Source: Weeksella massiliensis (GTDB lineage: Bacteria > Bacteroidota > Bacteroidia > Flavobacteriales > Weeksellaceae). From it: a DNA stretch of 64,000 nt. Shown in pieces: positions 1-7,577 of this stretch. Where the stretch lies: assembly GCA_000751595.1 (NCBI GenBank), contig CCMH01000016.1:1-64000 (forward strand), read 5' to 3'. The notes below the pieces were generated by a model. That model did not search any database and had not been told where the DNA came from. It saw only the letters and a list, made by a program, of their open reading frames with translations. How positions within the stretch are numbered: position 1 is the stretch's first letter; every line of letters begins with the position of its first letter. A program made the position numbers and the translations under genes.

Positions 1-290
1 TTTTTCGGAAGCCTTAACTCCACTTCCTTAACTCCTAATCCTCTATTTCAAATCCCATAAACACTACTCTTCTTTCGTATTGGGAGTGCAAATATAAGTA
101 CTCTATTTCCAATTAAACAAATAAAAAATAACCTTTTTTTAAAGTTTTATCCATCTTCCCTAAACATCAAACACTTACACCCTGAAATATTTTTTACTAA
201 ACCCTTTTTTCATCCTACCTAGAAAAGTTCTTACAATTCCCTTGTAACCTTTTGCAACTTCTTGCATCTTATAATTAGAAACAACAAAGC
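1..290. other. Non-coding left edge, no gene recognised
   Basis: This 290-base AT-rich stretch precedes the sigma-factor gene and holds no convincing ORF, tRNA or other RNA gene. Two copies of CCTTAACTCC lie at 12-21 and 26-35. One CATCCTACC copy of the window-wide motif lies at 211-219. I could not find a clear TAnnTTTG promoter element for the downstream gene here. Confidence 0.5.
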
Positions 291-854
291 GTGAATTTAC
301 TGAAGCGACATAATAATAAAGAAGCAAAACAAGTTGCAGGCCTGAAAACCGGAAGTGCAAAAGCACAGAAAGAGGTTTTTGAGTTGTATTCACCCAAAAT
401 GCTAAGTATTTGCAAGGCGTACATCAGCGATTTGCATTATGCAGAAGATTGTTTGTTGAATGGATTTTGCAAAGTATTCAATAGAATCGAGCAGTTTCAG
501 GAGAAAGGAAGTTTCGAAGGTTGGATAAGGAAAATAATCGTCAACGAATGTTTGTCCTTTATAAGAAGCAATCAGACGTTGATTTTTTTGGACGAAAGTT
601 TTTTACCTCCGATCAGTGAAACTATAGATGATGAAGAAATTTTTGAGTTTGATGTTCATCAACTTTTGGCACAACTGGATCATCCGTATCGATTGGTTTT
701 TAATCTGTATGTGCTCGAGGATTATTCTCATCAAGAAATTGCAGACCAACTCAACATCACGGTAAACACGAGCAAAACCCAGTTACATCGCGCGAAAGCT
801 AAACTAAAAGAAATCGTTACACACCTCAACTACATTCGTCATGAAAAAGGATAA
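291..854 (+). CDS. ECF-type RNA polymerase sigma factor
   Basis: This 187-residue protein has the two-domain layout of extracytoplasmic-function sigma factors. Region 2 (about residues 30-95) carries the YAEDCLLNGFCKVF and GWIRKI motifs used for core binding and -10 recognition. Region 4 (about 125-178) carries the helix-turn-helix segment around HQEIADQLNITVNTSKTQLH. Region 3 is absent, as usual for the family. The start is GTG at 291; no better upstream start is visible. The stop overlaps the start of the next gene by 14 bp, implying translational coupling with a membrane protein that is probably its regulator. The target regulon cannot be read from the sequence. Confidence 0.9.
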   Translation: MNLLKRHNNKEAKQVAGLKTGSAKAQKEVFELYSPKMLSICKAYISDLHYAEDCLLNGFCKVFNRIEQFQEKGSFEGWIRKIIVNECLSFIRSNQTLIFLDESFLPPISETIDDEEIFEFDVHQLLAQLDHPYRLVFNLYVLEDYSHQEIADQLNITVNTSKTQLHRAKAKLKEIVTHLNYIRHEKG

Positions 855-1488
855 ATTAGACCTATATATAAAGAAGCAACTAGAAGAAACCACCATTGAG
901 CCCAGCAAAACTGCTTGGAATCGATTGGAAGCGAGAATGGAAAACACAACCAAAACGACCCAAAATTTTTCTATGGTTTGGATGAGCGCCGCTGCGGTAA
1001 TTCTTTTTGGAGTGATGATTGGATTTTTTTGGATGAATAAACAATCCGAAATCCAGCCGATGGAACTTGCCCAAAAGAAGAAAACAAACGAAAGCATCAA
1101 CAATAGCGAAACAAAACCTACAGAAAAACAAGTTTTTCATCCTACCGAAAACTTTATCAGTTCGACTGAAAAAAGCGAGCCGAAAGAAAACACACATCCG
1201 AATCTAAAACAAAAACCAGAAGAGGAAGTATTGCTTTCGACCACCACCGAGCCACATGAACAAAGCAAAGATTCGTCGAACACCAAAATAGAAGTCAGAA
1301 AAGAACAAGAAAAACTTTTGGCGCATTCGCCGAGTGAGCAATCGTCTAGCGAGAATCCTCAGAAAGAAAAAAAGAAAAATTATGTCGACCCAGAAATGCT
1401 TTTGTATTCGATAGAAAACAAACAAAACATCGAAAAAAGCACAACACAAAGCGGGAATGCGTTCATGATTTACGACTTCAACCGATAA
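841..1488 (+). CDS. Putative membrane-anchored anti-sigma factor / sigma-associated protein
   Basis: This 215-residue protein has a cytoplasmic N-terminal segment of about 40 residues, one transmembrane helix at about 42-65 (around MSAAAVILFGVMIGFFWM) and a long, charged, Lys/Glu/Ser-rich C-terminal region that should lie in the periplasm. It overlaps the upstream ECF sigma gene by 14 bp. The topology and position are those of an anti-sigma factor, and in Bacteroidota such proteins often lack a recognisable zinc anti-sigma motif; none is visible here. The low-complexity periplasmic part may sense or bind an envelope component. The anti-sigma role is inferred from context only. One motif copy lies at 1138-1146 inside the gene. 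Confidence 0.65.
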   Translation: MKKDKLDLYIKKQLEETTIEPSKTAWNRLEARMENTTKTTQNFSMVWMSAAAVILFGVMIGFFWMNKQSEIQPMELAQKKKTNESINNSETKPTEKQVFHPTENFISSTEKSEPKENTHPNLKQKPEEEVLLSTTTEPHEQSKDSSNTKIEVRKEQEKLLAHSPSEQSSSENPQKEKKKNYVDPEMLLYSIENKQNIEKSTTQSGNAFMIYDFNR

Positions 1489-1529
1489 AAGAAAAATCAC
1501 TAATAAATAGAAAAAATAAACCCAAGAAT

Positions 1530-2585
1530 ATGATAAAAAAATTTATTGTACTGAGCATGCTGTGTCTTTATGGTATGCAAGTAAATGCGCAAAGAATTTC
1601 GATTGACCTGAACAATGAAAAGGTGTACGATGAAAAAGTGAGTCCGAAAGTGAAAGAAGAAATCGAAGGATTTTCTACACAAATCAAAGATATTGTGAAT
1701 GAAGAGAAAGTGAGAATGGATGAAGAAATTGCAAAAGTAAATCTGCAATTATCGGAAAAGAAAATCACGGAAATCCAAGCAGACGAAGAAAAAAAAGCTA
1801 TTGCCGAACGTTATGCAGAACAAATCAATACCAAAATTACTTCTTTAGGATTTGACTTGGACGATGTGATAAAAAAGCAAGTGAATTACGCGATCATGGG
1901 AAAAACAGAACCTTTGAGCGAAAAAACAATTTCTAATCTGAAAAAGAAATATCGTCCGGTAAACGAACTCAACGGTTATATGTCTTGGGGAATTATGAGT
2001 TTTGCTAACAATGACAACGAAAAACTCAACCAACATCTTGGCTTCTCGAGCAACTTAGAAGCTGGTTTGGTGTATCATCGACAGTTCAACCGTACGTCTC
2101 CTTTCGAACTATTGACAGGTTTGGTCATGTCTTGGCGAACAATGCGTTTTGATGATGATCGTTACCTCACAAGAGAAGCGGACGGAAATGTAGATTTAAT
2201 AGCTTCGACCGAATCGTTGGACAAAAGTAAATTACGCGCAACTTACCTTATGGTGCCTATCGGTGTAAAATACCACATGACAAGTAAATTGAAAACCATT
2301 GGCGATGATTTTCAATACCGAAACATCAACAAAGGACTTGCGGTAGGATTTAATCTTTATGGTGGCGCGAAAATTTCTAACAATAATATCGTGAAAAGCG
2401 ACCTGATAAAACAACGAGATAAAGACACCAACTACAACGTGAATCCTTTTGTTTACGGAGCTCAAGTAACGCTTACCTTAAATTCGGTTAATATTTTTGC
2501 TCGTCAAGATTTCAGTTCATATTTCAAAGATAATACTTTCGATGACCGTAGAATGCTTCAATTTGGTTTGAATTTCGGTTTTTAG
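1530..2585 (+). CDS. Outer-membrane beta-barrel protein with N-terminal helical region
   Basis: This 351-residue protein begins with a signal peptide ending near NAQ, so Gln is the probable first mature residue. Residues about 30-130 are Lys/Glu-rich and look like helical or coiled-coil periplasmic sequence. From about 140 onward alternating aromatic/hydrophobic strands are visible (NGYMSWGIMSFANN, LEAGLVYHRQF, ATYLMVPIGVKYHM), and the chain ends LNFGF with a C-terminal Phe, typical of outer-membrane barrels. It lies 41 bp after the putative anti-sigma gene on the same strand, suggesting a sigma/anti-sigma/envelope-protein unit. I do not recognise a named family beyond this. A strong terminator follows. 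Confidence 0.65.
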   Translation: MIKKFIVLSMLCLYGMQVNAQRISIDLNNEKVYDEKVSPKVKEEIEGFSTQIKDIVNEEKVRMDEEIAKVNLQLSEKKITEIQADEEKKAIAERYAEQINTKITSLGFDLDDVIKKQVNYAIMGKTEPLSEKTISNLKKKYRPVNELNGYMSWGIMSFANNDNEKLNQHLGFSSNLEAGLVYHRQFNRTSPFELLTGLVMSWRTMRFDDDRYLTREADGNVDLIASTESLDKSKLRATYLMVPIGVKYHMTSKLKTIGDDFQYRNINKGLAVGFNLYGGAKISNNNIVKSDLIKQRDKDTNYNVNPFVYGAQVTLTLNSVNIFARQDFSSYFKDNTFDDRRMLQFGLNFGF

Positions 2586-2605
2586 AAAAATTCGTTTTTA
2601 ATCAA

Positions 2606-2635
2606 AAAAAGTTCTTCATCTCTGAAGAACTTTTT
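2606..2635. terminator. Bidirectional intrinsic terminator
   Basis: A 13-bp perfect stem (AAAAAGTTCTTCA, loop TCTC, TGAAGAACTTTTT) lies between the converging OMP gene and the minus-strand membrane protein. A-tract and T-tract flanks allow it to work in both directions. Confidence 0.85.
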
Positions 2636-2642
2636 GCTTTTA

Positions 2643-2918
2643 TTATTTTTTCTGATTTTTCATTATCAATAATATATTCTGGATCAACAATACCGAACCC
2701 ACACACAGCAAGAGCGTGAAGCCGGTATAAATCACAATGATTTTAAAATCTGATCCGATTTGGTTGAACAATATCCACCCCACCACAGTTCCTATAATTT
2801 GCATCACAGCACTTTGTAGGCCAATCGAATTTAATTGCTTTCTTTCTTTGGCTCGAAATCCCATAAAAAGCTGATACAGCACCGGGAGAAGTAAAAATAC
2901 AAAAACGAGTATATTCAT
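2643..2918 (-). CDS. Small hypothetical membrane protein
   Basis: This 91-residue protein has three probable transmembrane helices: residues about 2-20, 38-52 and 60-85. A short basic loop (RAKERKQ) sits between the first two. There is no signal peptide or catalytic motif. It follows the YkgJ-type gene on the minus strand after a 29-bp gap and may be the last gene of that small operon, ending at the terminator at 2606-2635. I do not recognise the family and assign no function. Confidence 0.55.
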   Translation of the reverse strand: MNILVFVFLLLPVLYQLFMGFRAKERKQLNSIGLQSAVMQIIGTVVGWILFNQIGSDFKIIVIYTGFTLLLCVGSVLLIQNILLIMKNQKK

Positions 2919-2947
2919 TTAAAATGTTATTTTTTTTGATTGTTTTT

Positions 2948-3445
2948 TTATTTGATTTCTTTTATCATTTGCTCAACAACTTCGTAGGTTGCTGGACAAA
3001 TCAAGGTATTTTTGATGGTTAAATGATTGATTTGATGAAACTTCTTGCGGTCTGTATGCGGATATTCTTTACACGCTTTCGGTCGATCTTCGTACACCAA
3101 ACAATAGTTTTCTGAATCTAAAAACGGACAAGGCAATTGTTGCAATACATAATCATTTTCTTCATCTATTCTAAGATATTTCTCGATGAATTGACTTGGT
3201 TTCAATCGAAAAACTTTTGCCAAACGTTCGATATCTTTTTGGGTAAAAAGCGGTCCCGTTGTTTTACAGCAATTTGCACAAGACAAACAATCTATCCGAT
3301 CGAAAACGTCATGATGAATCTCTTCCATTTTCTGATCCAGATTTTTGGGTGGTTTCTTCTTCAGTTTTGCCAAAAAAGCTTTGTGTTCGTTTTGCTTCTG
3401 ACGCGCTTTCTGATAGTATTCTTCTAAATTTATGTGATTTCCCAT
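2948..3445 (-). CDS. YkgJ family cysteine cluster protein
   Basis: This 165-residue protein carries the cysteine pattern of the YkgJ/UPF0153 (CxxCxxCC) family. CLSCANCC is near residues 53-60, followed by CPFLDSENYCLVYEDRPKAC with its spaced cysteines and a later cysteine in TLICPATYE. The cysteines probably bind zinc or an Fe-S cluster. The biochemical role of the family is not established. The N-terminal 50 residues are basic and helical. The start overlaps the end of the upstream endonuclease-V-like gene by 16 bp, so the two are probably translated from one message. Confidence 0.85.
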   Translation of the reverse strand: MGNHINLEEYYQKARQKQNEHKAFLAKLKKKPPKNLDQKMEEIHHDVFDRIDCLSCANCCKTTGPLFTQKDIERLAKVFRLKPSQFIEKYLRIDEENDYVLQQLPCPFLDSENYCLVYEDRPKACKEYPHTDRKKFHQINHLTIKNTLICPATYEVVEQMIKEIK

Positions 3446-3858
3446 TCGGCAATTTCTCCTTCTATCACCTCGAACATCTCCAAGGTTTCATAAAAATTTA
3501 CAAGTTGATTTTTTCTATACTTCTCCTCATCTCTCATCGCCAACTTTCGCATCAAATGTTCCCATTCGTAGGCCAATTGCCCTTGGGTAACCTGCATTTT
3601 TATCGGATGAAAATCATACCTTATCTTAGACTGATCAAACCGATAACATCTTCTGTTGGCTTCTTGCCAAACCTCATCTAAATACTGATTGATTGCCAAA
3701 ACCGGATTTTCAACTTCCTTGAAACGCTTCAATTGTGGATGCTGCGTATATCCTTTTGTATTGCCTTCGAGAACTTTTTTCGCAAGCAATGTTTCGCGCC
3801 ACAGCGCAACCAATCCTTTAGCATCGAGATATTGCGGATGTAATGACCAAATTCTCAT
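3430..3858 (-). CDS. Pyrimidine dimer DNA glycosylase/endonuclease V-like protein
   Basis: This 142-residue protein begins MRIWSLHPQYLDAKGLVALW and contains WRETLLAKKVLEG, matching the family of short bacterial proteins annotated as pyrimidine dimer DNA glycosylase (PF03013). The Glu of the WRE motif would match the catalytic Glu of T4 endonuclease V. In T4 the attacking nucleophile is the amino group of an N-terminal Thr exposed by Met removal; here residue 2 is Arg, which does not favour Met removal, so the activity is uncertain. It overlaps the YkgJ-type gene by 16 bp and lies 45 bp after mvaA on the same strand. Confidence 0.7.
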   Translation of the reverse strand: MRIWSLHPQYLDAKGLVALWRETLLAKKVLEGNTKGYTQHPQLKRFKEVENPVLAINQYLDEVWQEANRRCYRFDQSKIRYDFHPIKMQVTQGQLAYEWEHLMRKLAMRDEEKYRKNQLVNFYETLEMFEVIEGEIAEWEIT

Positions 3859-3893
3859 AAGCTATTTTCTCTAATATTTACTTTTATTTTTTT

Positions 3894-3902
3894 GGTAGGA
3901 TG
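3894..3902. repeat. Intergenic copy of the GGTAGGATG motif
   Basis: The copy lies in the 45-bp gap between the mvaA stop and the endonuclease-V-like start. The + strand shows a T-rich tract from 3882 followed by GGTAGGATGATT. The same 24-base arrangement recurs, almost identical, at 21707-21730. Confidence 0.7.
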
Positions 3903-3903
3903 A

Positions 3904-5259
3904 TTAGTTGGCTTTTTTTATTTCGTTAGGATGATTTACACCTCTCAATCGACAAAACTCATTGATTACCGCATGATGAGAAACCGTTTTATCTTTGAAA
4001 TAATTCACAAAATAATGCTTCTCTTCTTCGGTTGCTTCTAATTGATTAAGGATATTCATCAAATGCATTTTCATATGTCCTTTTTGAATTCCTGTTGTTA
4101 CCAATGAACGAAGCGCCCCAAAATTCTGAGCCAAACCTGCAACAGCAATAAAGCCCATCAATTCTTTGGCATTTGGTTTTCCCAAAATATCCAACGCTAA
4201 TTTCACCAACGGATGCAAAGAAGTTAATCCACCAATTGTACCAACAGCAATAGGCAAATCGATCCAAAACCTAAAAATTCCATCTTTCACTTCGCAATGT
4301 GTCAAAGAAGAATATTTTCCATCTTTTGCAGCGTATGTATGCGCACAAGCTTCCACCGCTCGAAAATCGTTTCCGGTTGCAATCACCACCGCATCACAAC
4401 CATTCATTATTCCTTTATTATGCGTTGTTGCACGGTAAGGTTCTATTTCTGCAATGCGAACTGCTCGGGTAAATTTCTCGACAAACTCTTCGGCCGAAAC
4501 ATTTCCGTCTTTTAATTCTTCTACCGGACAAGAAACTTCTGCACGCACAATGCAATCGGGTGTGTAGTTAGACAGAATACACATCACAACTTGTAGAGAA
4601 TCTTTTTCTTCGCTGGTAAATTCGGTTGCCAAATCCATTTCGTTTTCCATGGTTTTAGCAAATTGCTCTAAGCACGAATTGATGAAATTAGCGCCCATAG
4701 AATCGACCGTTTCAAAAGATGCTTTGAGTTGGAAATAATCTTCTAATTCATCTGTTTTATCGATCAATTCAATCGAAACAATTCCTCCACCACGAGCGCG
4801 CATATTCTGGGTAATCTCGTTGGTTTCTTCGATAAGTTTTTCTCGTAAATGCCCTTCGAAAAAGGTTGATAATTTTTTCTTATCTCCCGAGAACATAAAA
4901 TGTACATGCCCTAATTTTATGGTGGACAACACTTCGGTTTTGAATCCACCACGATCCAACCAAAACTTAGCCGCTTTTGAGGCAGCAGCAACGACAGAAG
5001 ACTCTTCAATCGCCATCGGAATTGTGTACAACCGATTATTGATAAGAAAATTAGGCGCAAGACCAAAAGGCATATAAAAATTAGAAACGGTATTTTCTGA
5101 AAACTCGTCGTGCAACTGCTGCAAATCTTCGTCTGTATTCCAATATTGCTTAATGGTTTCGATGGCTTTTTTTTCTCCTTGAAGAAATTCATTTGCCAAC
5201 CATTCTATTTTTCCTTCTTTAGAAAGTTTCGAGAAACCTTCGATCGGTTGTTTGTTCAT
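3904..5259 (-). CDS. mvaA: Hydroxymethylglutaryl-CoA reductase, class II
   Basis: This 451-residue protein is a class II (bacterial, soluble) HMG-CoA reductase, which interconverts HMG-CoA and mevalonate using a nicotinamide cofactor. Visible signatures are PMAIEESSVVAAAS near 81-94 with the candidate catalytic Glu, DSMGANFIN near 187, HNKGIMNG with catalytic-type Lys282, TGND with Asp298, and a C-terminal GHMKMHL region whose histidines (395/399) sit where the family places its general acid. No transmembrane anchor is present. The likely role is supplying mevalonate for isoprenoids, although class II enzymes can also work in mevalonate catabolism. No other mevalonate-pathway gene is in the window. 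It is transcribed away from the DPP-IV gene. Confidence 0.93.
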   Translation of the reverse strand: MNKQPIEGFSKLSKEGKIEWLANEFLQGEKKAIETIKQYWNTDEDLQQLHDEFSENTVSNFYMPFGLAPNFLINNRLYTIPMAIEESSVVAAASKAAKFWLDRGGFKTEVLSTIKLGHVHFMFSGDKKKLSTFFEGHLREKLIEETNEITQNMRARGGGIVSIELIDKTDELEDYFQLKASFETVDSMGANFINSCLEQFAKTMENEMDLATEFTSEEKDSLQVVMCILSNYTPDCIVRAEVSCPVEELKDGNVSAEEFVEKFTRAVRIAEIEPYRATTHNKGIMNGCDAVVIATGNDFRAVEACAHTYAAKDGKYSSLTHCEVKDGIFRFWIDLPIAVGTIGGLTSLHPLVKLALDILGKPNAKELMGFIAVAGLAQNFGALRSLVTTGIQKGHMKMHLMNILNQLEATEEEKHYFVNYFKDKTVSHHAVINEFCRLRGVNHPNEIKKAN

Positions 5260-5275
5260 AAGGGTACATTTTTTA

Positions 5276-5283
5276 CAAAATTA
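5276..5283 (-). promoter_or_regulatory. Candidate -7 promoter element for mvaA
   Basis: The minus strand reads TAATTTTG, an exact match to the Bacteroidota TAnnTTTG -7 consensus, 16 bp upstream of the mvaA start. No clear TTG -33 element lies at the expected spacing, so the call rests on one box. Confidence 0.4.
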
Positions 5284-5358
5284 AGAAGTCTCTTTCAATT
5301 AGATCGAAACTATAAACTTAATTTCTATCAAATCCTATGCTAAAATTAGAACATTAAA

Positions 5359-5376
5359 CCATGATATCCATGATAT
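5359..5376 (+). repeat. Perfect tandem 9-bp repeat upstream of the DPP-IV gene
   Basis: CCATGATAT occurs twice head to tail with no spacer. It sits where the -33 region should be relative to the -7 box at 5382, so it could be a regulator binding site. Function is inferred from position only. Confidence 0.45.
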
Positions 5377-5381
5377 TTTTA

Positions 5382-5389
5382 TATATTTG
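5382..5389 (+). promoter_or_regulatory. Candidate -7 promoter element for the DPP-IV/POT block
   Basis: TATATTTG matches TAnnTTTG exactly, 29 bp before the peptidase start codon at 5418. No TTG element is found at the usual spacing; the tandem repeat at 5359-5376 occupies that position. Confidence 0.45.
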
Positions 5390-5417
5390 ATAGTTTCTAA
5401 AGAATTTGTTAAGATAA

Positions 5418-7577
5418 ATGATGAAAAATATTTTGACCAAATTTTGTTTGGTTTCTGCGAGCTTATATGCTTACGGACAAACAATTACCGTAGATAAGAT
5501 TTACACAGGTCGGTACTCTGAGAAAGGATTATACAGCATTTCGCCGATGCAAAATGGAGAAGATTACACAACGCTAACTTCGCAAGGAATCCTGAAAAAT
5601 GCTTACTCGAAGGTGGCAAACAATTCTTCTGCGACCTATGAAGTTACCGGAAAATACGATAATTACACTTATTCTAAAGACGAAAGGTACATCCTTTTAC
5701 AAAGCAATACACAGCCAATTTACCGAAGATCGTTTACTGCAACGTTCGAAGTGTATGATAAACAAAGTCAGAAAAAAGTAAAAGTTTTCGGAGGAAAACC
5801 TATTCAAGAACCGCTTTTATCGCCCGACAACAGCAAGGTTGCTTTTGTGTACGAAAATAATCTATACTACCAGAATCTCGATAATTTACAAACAACTCAA
5901 ATTACGCAAGACGGAGAAAAAAATAAAATTATCAATGGGATAAATGATTGGGTTTGGGAAGAAGAGTTTGGATTTGTTCGCAATTTCGATTGGAATAGTG
6001 ACGCTTCTGCTTTGGCTTTTGTTCGTTTGGATGAGCAAAAAGTAAAAGAAGTTTTCTTACCGATTTATTACAACAACTTGTATCCGCAAGAAATGCGTTT
6101 CAAATACCCGAAAGCGGGAGAGGATAATTCATTAGCAAGTTTGCACGTATATCAATTATCGGATAAAAAAACAACGAATGTTGATCTTTCTTCGGTAGAA
6201 AATTATTATCTCCCAAAAATAAAATTTACTCCTCAAAAAGATGTGCTTTCGGTAGTGAGCAGTAATCGTCATCAGAACAAAGTCGATATTTCGCTGTATT
6301 CGTTAAAAGACAATAAAATCCAAAAATTATTTACCGAAACCGATAATGCATGGATAGAAACCGATCAACTCGACTTAGAGTTTTTGGCCGACAATTCTTT
6401 TATTTGGGCATCTGAGCGCGACGGAAATCGTCATTATTATTGGTATGATGCCAAAGGAAAACTCCTCAATCAAATTACCAAAGGAGATTGGGAAGTGACG
6501 GATTTTTATGGTTTTGATGAAAAAAGCAAAACGTTGTATTTTCAGGCAAATGCTTTCAACGGAAAAAGAACTTCTACCGAAAGACAAATTTATTCGGTTG
6601 GTCTGAATGGGAAAAACCTAAAAATGCTTTCGAAAGAAGCCGGAACAAACTCGGCTCGTTTCAGTGCAGATTATCGTTATTTCATTCAAACTTTTTCATC
6701 GGTAAATCAACCAAAAATCATTGCACTTATCGAAACCAAAAGCGGTAAAAACTTAGGAACAATTATCGATAACTCTTCGGTGAAAAACGTGTATGCATCC
6801 GACAATGCGGGTAGCAAAGAACTTTTTACTTTGACAGCCGCTAATGGACAAGAACTCAATGCGTATATCATCAAACCAAAAGATTTCGATCCTACCAAAA
6901 AATACCCTGTTCTTATGTATCAATACAGTGGGCCGGGCTCGCAGACAATCGCAAATACATGGCACAACGCCAACGATCAGTGGCACATGCTTTTGGCACA
7001 GAAAGGTTATTTGGTGGTGGCTGTCGATGGTCGAGGAACTGGATTTAGAGGAGCGAAATTCAAAAAACAAACCTATTTACAATTAGGAAAATACGAAGTA
7101 GAAGACCAGATTGCGTCGGCAAAAGCTTTGGCAAAATTGCCGTATGTAGATGCTTCGCGTATCGGAATTTGGGGTTGGAGTTATGGTGGTTTTATGGCAT
7201 CGAATGTATTGTTCAAAGGCAATGATACCTTCAAGATGGCTATTGCTGTTGCTCCGGTGACCAATTGGCGTTTCTATGACAGTGTATACACAGAGCGTTT
7301 TATGAGAACTCCGCAAGAAAATGCTGATGGTTATGATGATAACTCACCGATAAATCATGTGGATAAATTCCAAAAAGGAAACTTACTTTTGGTGCATGGA
7401 ACGGCCGATGACAATGTGCATGTACAGAACACGTACGAGCTTGCAGAAGCTTTGACGCAAGCCAATAAACAATTTAGAATGCAAATTTATACCGATAAAA
7501 ATCATGGAATTTATGGTGGAAAAACGCGTATACAATTATATGATATGATGACCAACTATATCCTCGAAAACTTATGA
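5418..7577 (+). CDS. Dipeptidyl peptidase IV-type serine peptidase (S9B)
   Basis: This 719-residue exported protein removes N-terminal dipeptides, typically X-Pro or X-Ala, from peptides. A signal peptide ends near YAYGQ, leaving Gln first. Residues about 35-480 form the DPP-IV N-terminal beta-propeller and include NDWVWEEEFG (Glu181-183), the double-Glu motif that anchors the substrate amino terminus. The C-terminal alpha/beta hydrolase domain carries GWSYGG (nucleophile Ser588), HGTADDN (Asp664) and NHG (His696). Length matches the bacterial family. Its stop overlaps the start of the first POT transporter by 4 bp (ATGA), tying dipeptide release to uptake. No type IX C-terminal signal is visible, so it is probably periplasmic. 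Confidence 0.95.
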   Translation: MMKNILTKFCLVSASLYAYGQTITVDKIYTGRYSEKGLYSISPMQNGEDYTTLTSQGILKNAYSKVANNSSATYEVTGKYDNYTYSKDERYILLQSNTQPIYRRSFTATFEVYDKQSQKKVKVFGGKPIQEPLLSPDNSKVAFVYENNLYYQNLDNLQTTQITQDGEKNKIINGINDWVWEEEFGFVRNFDWNSDASALAFVRLDEQKVKEVFLPIYYNNLYPQEMRFKYPKAGEDNSLASLHVYQLSDKKTTNVDLSSVENYYLPKIKFTPQKDVLSVVSSNRHQNKVDISLYSLKDNKIQKLFTETDNAWIETDQLDLEFLADNSFIWASERDGNRHYYWYDAKGKLLNQITKGDWEVTDFYGFDEKSKTLYFQANAFNGKRTSTERQIYSVGLNGKNLKMLSKEAGTNSARFSADYRYFIQTFSSVNQPKIIALIETKSGKNLGTIIDNSSVKNVYASDNAGSKELFTLTAANGQELNAYIIKPKDFDPTKKYPVLMYQYSGPGSQTIANTWHNANDQWHMLLAQKGYLVVAVDGRGTGFRGAKFKKQTYLQLGKYEVEDQIASAKALAKLPYVDASRIGIWGWSYGGFMASNVLFKGNDTFKMAIAVAPVTNWRFYDSVYTERFMRTPQENADGYDDNSPINHVDKFQKGNLLLVHGTADDNVHVQNTYELAEALTQANKQFRMQIYTDKNHGIYGGKTRIQLYDMMTNYILENL

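Noticed and set aside
804-1103. Hydrophobic minus-strand ORFs opposite the sigma partner gene
   Set aside because: They mirror the transmembrane and charged codons of the real + strand gene and have no independent signals.
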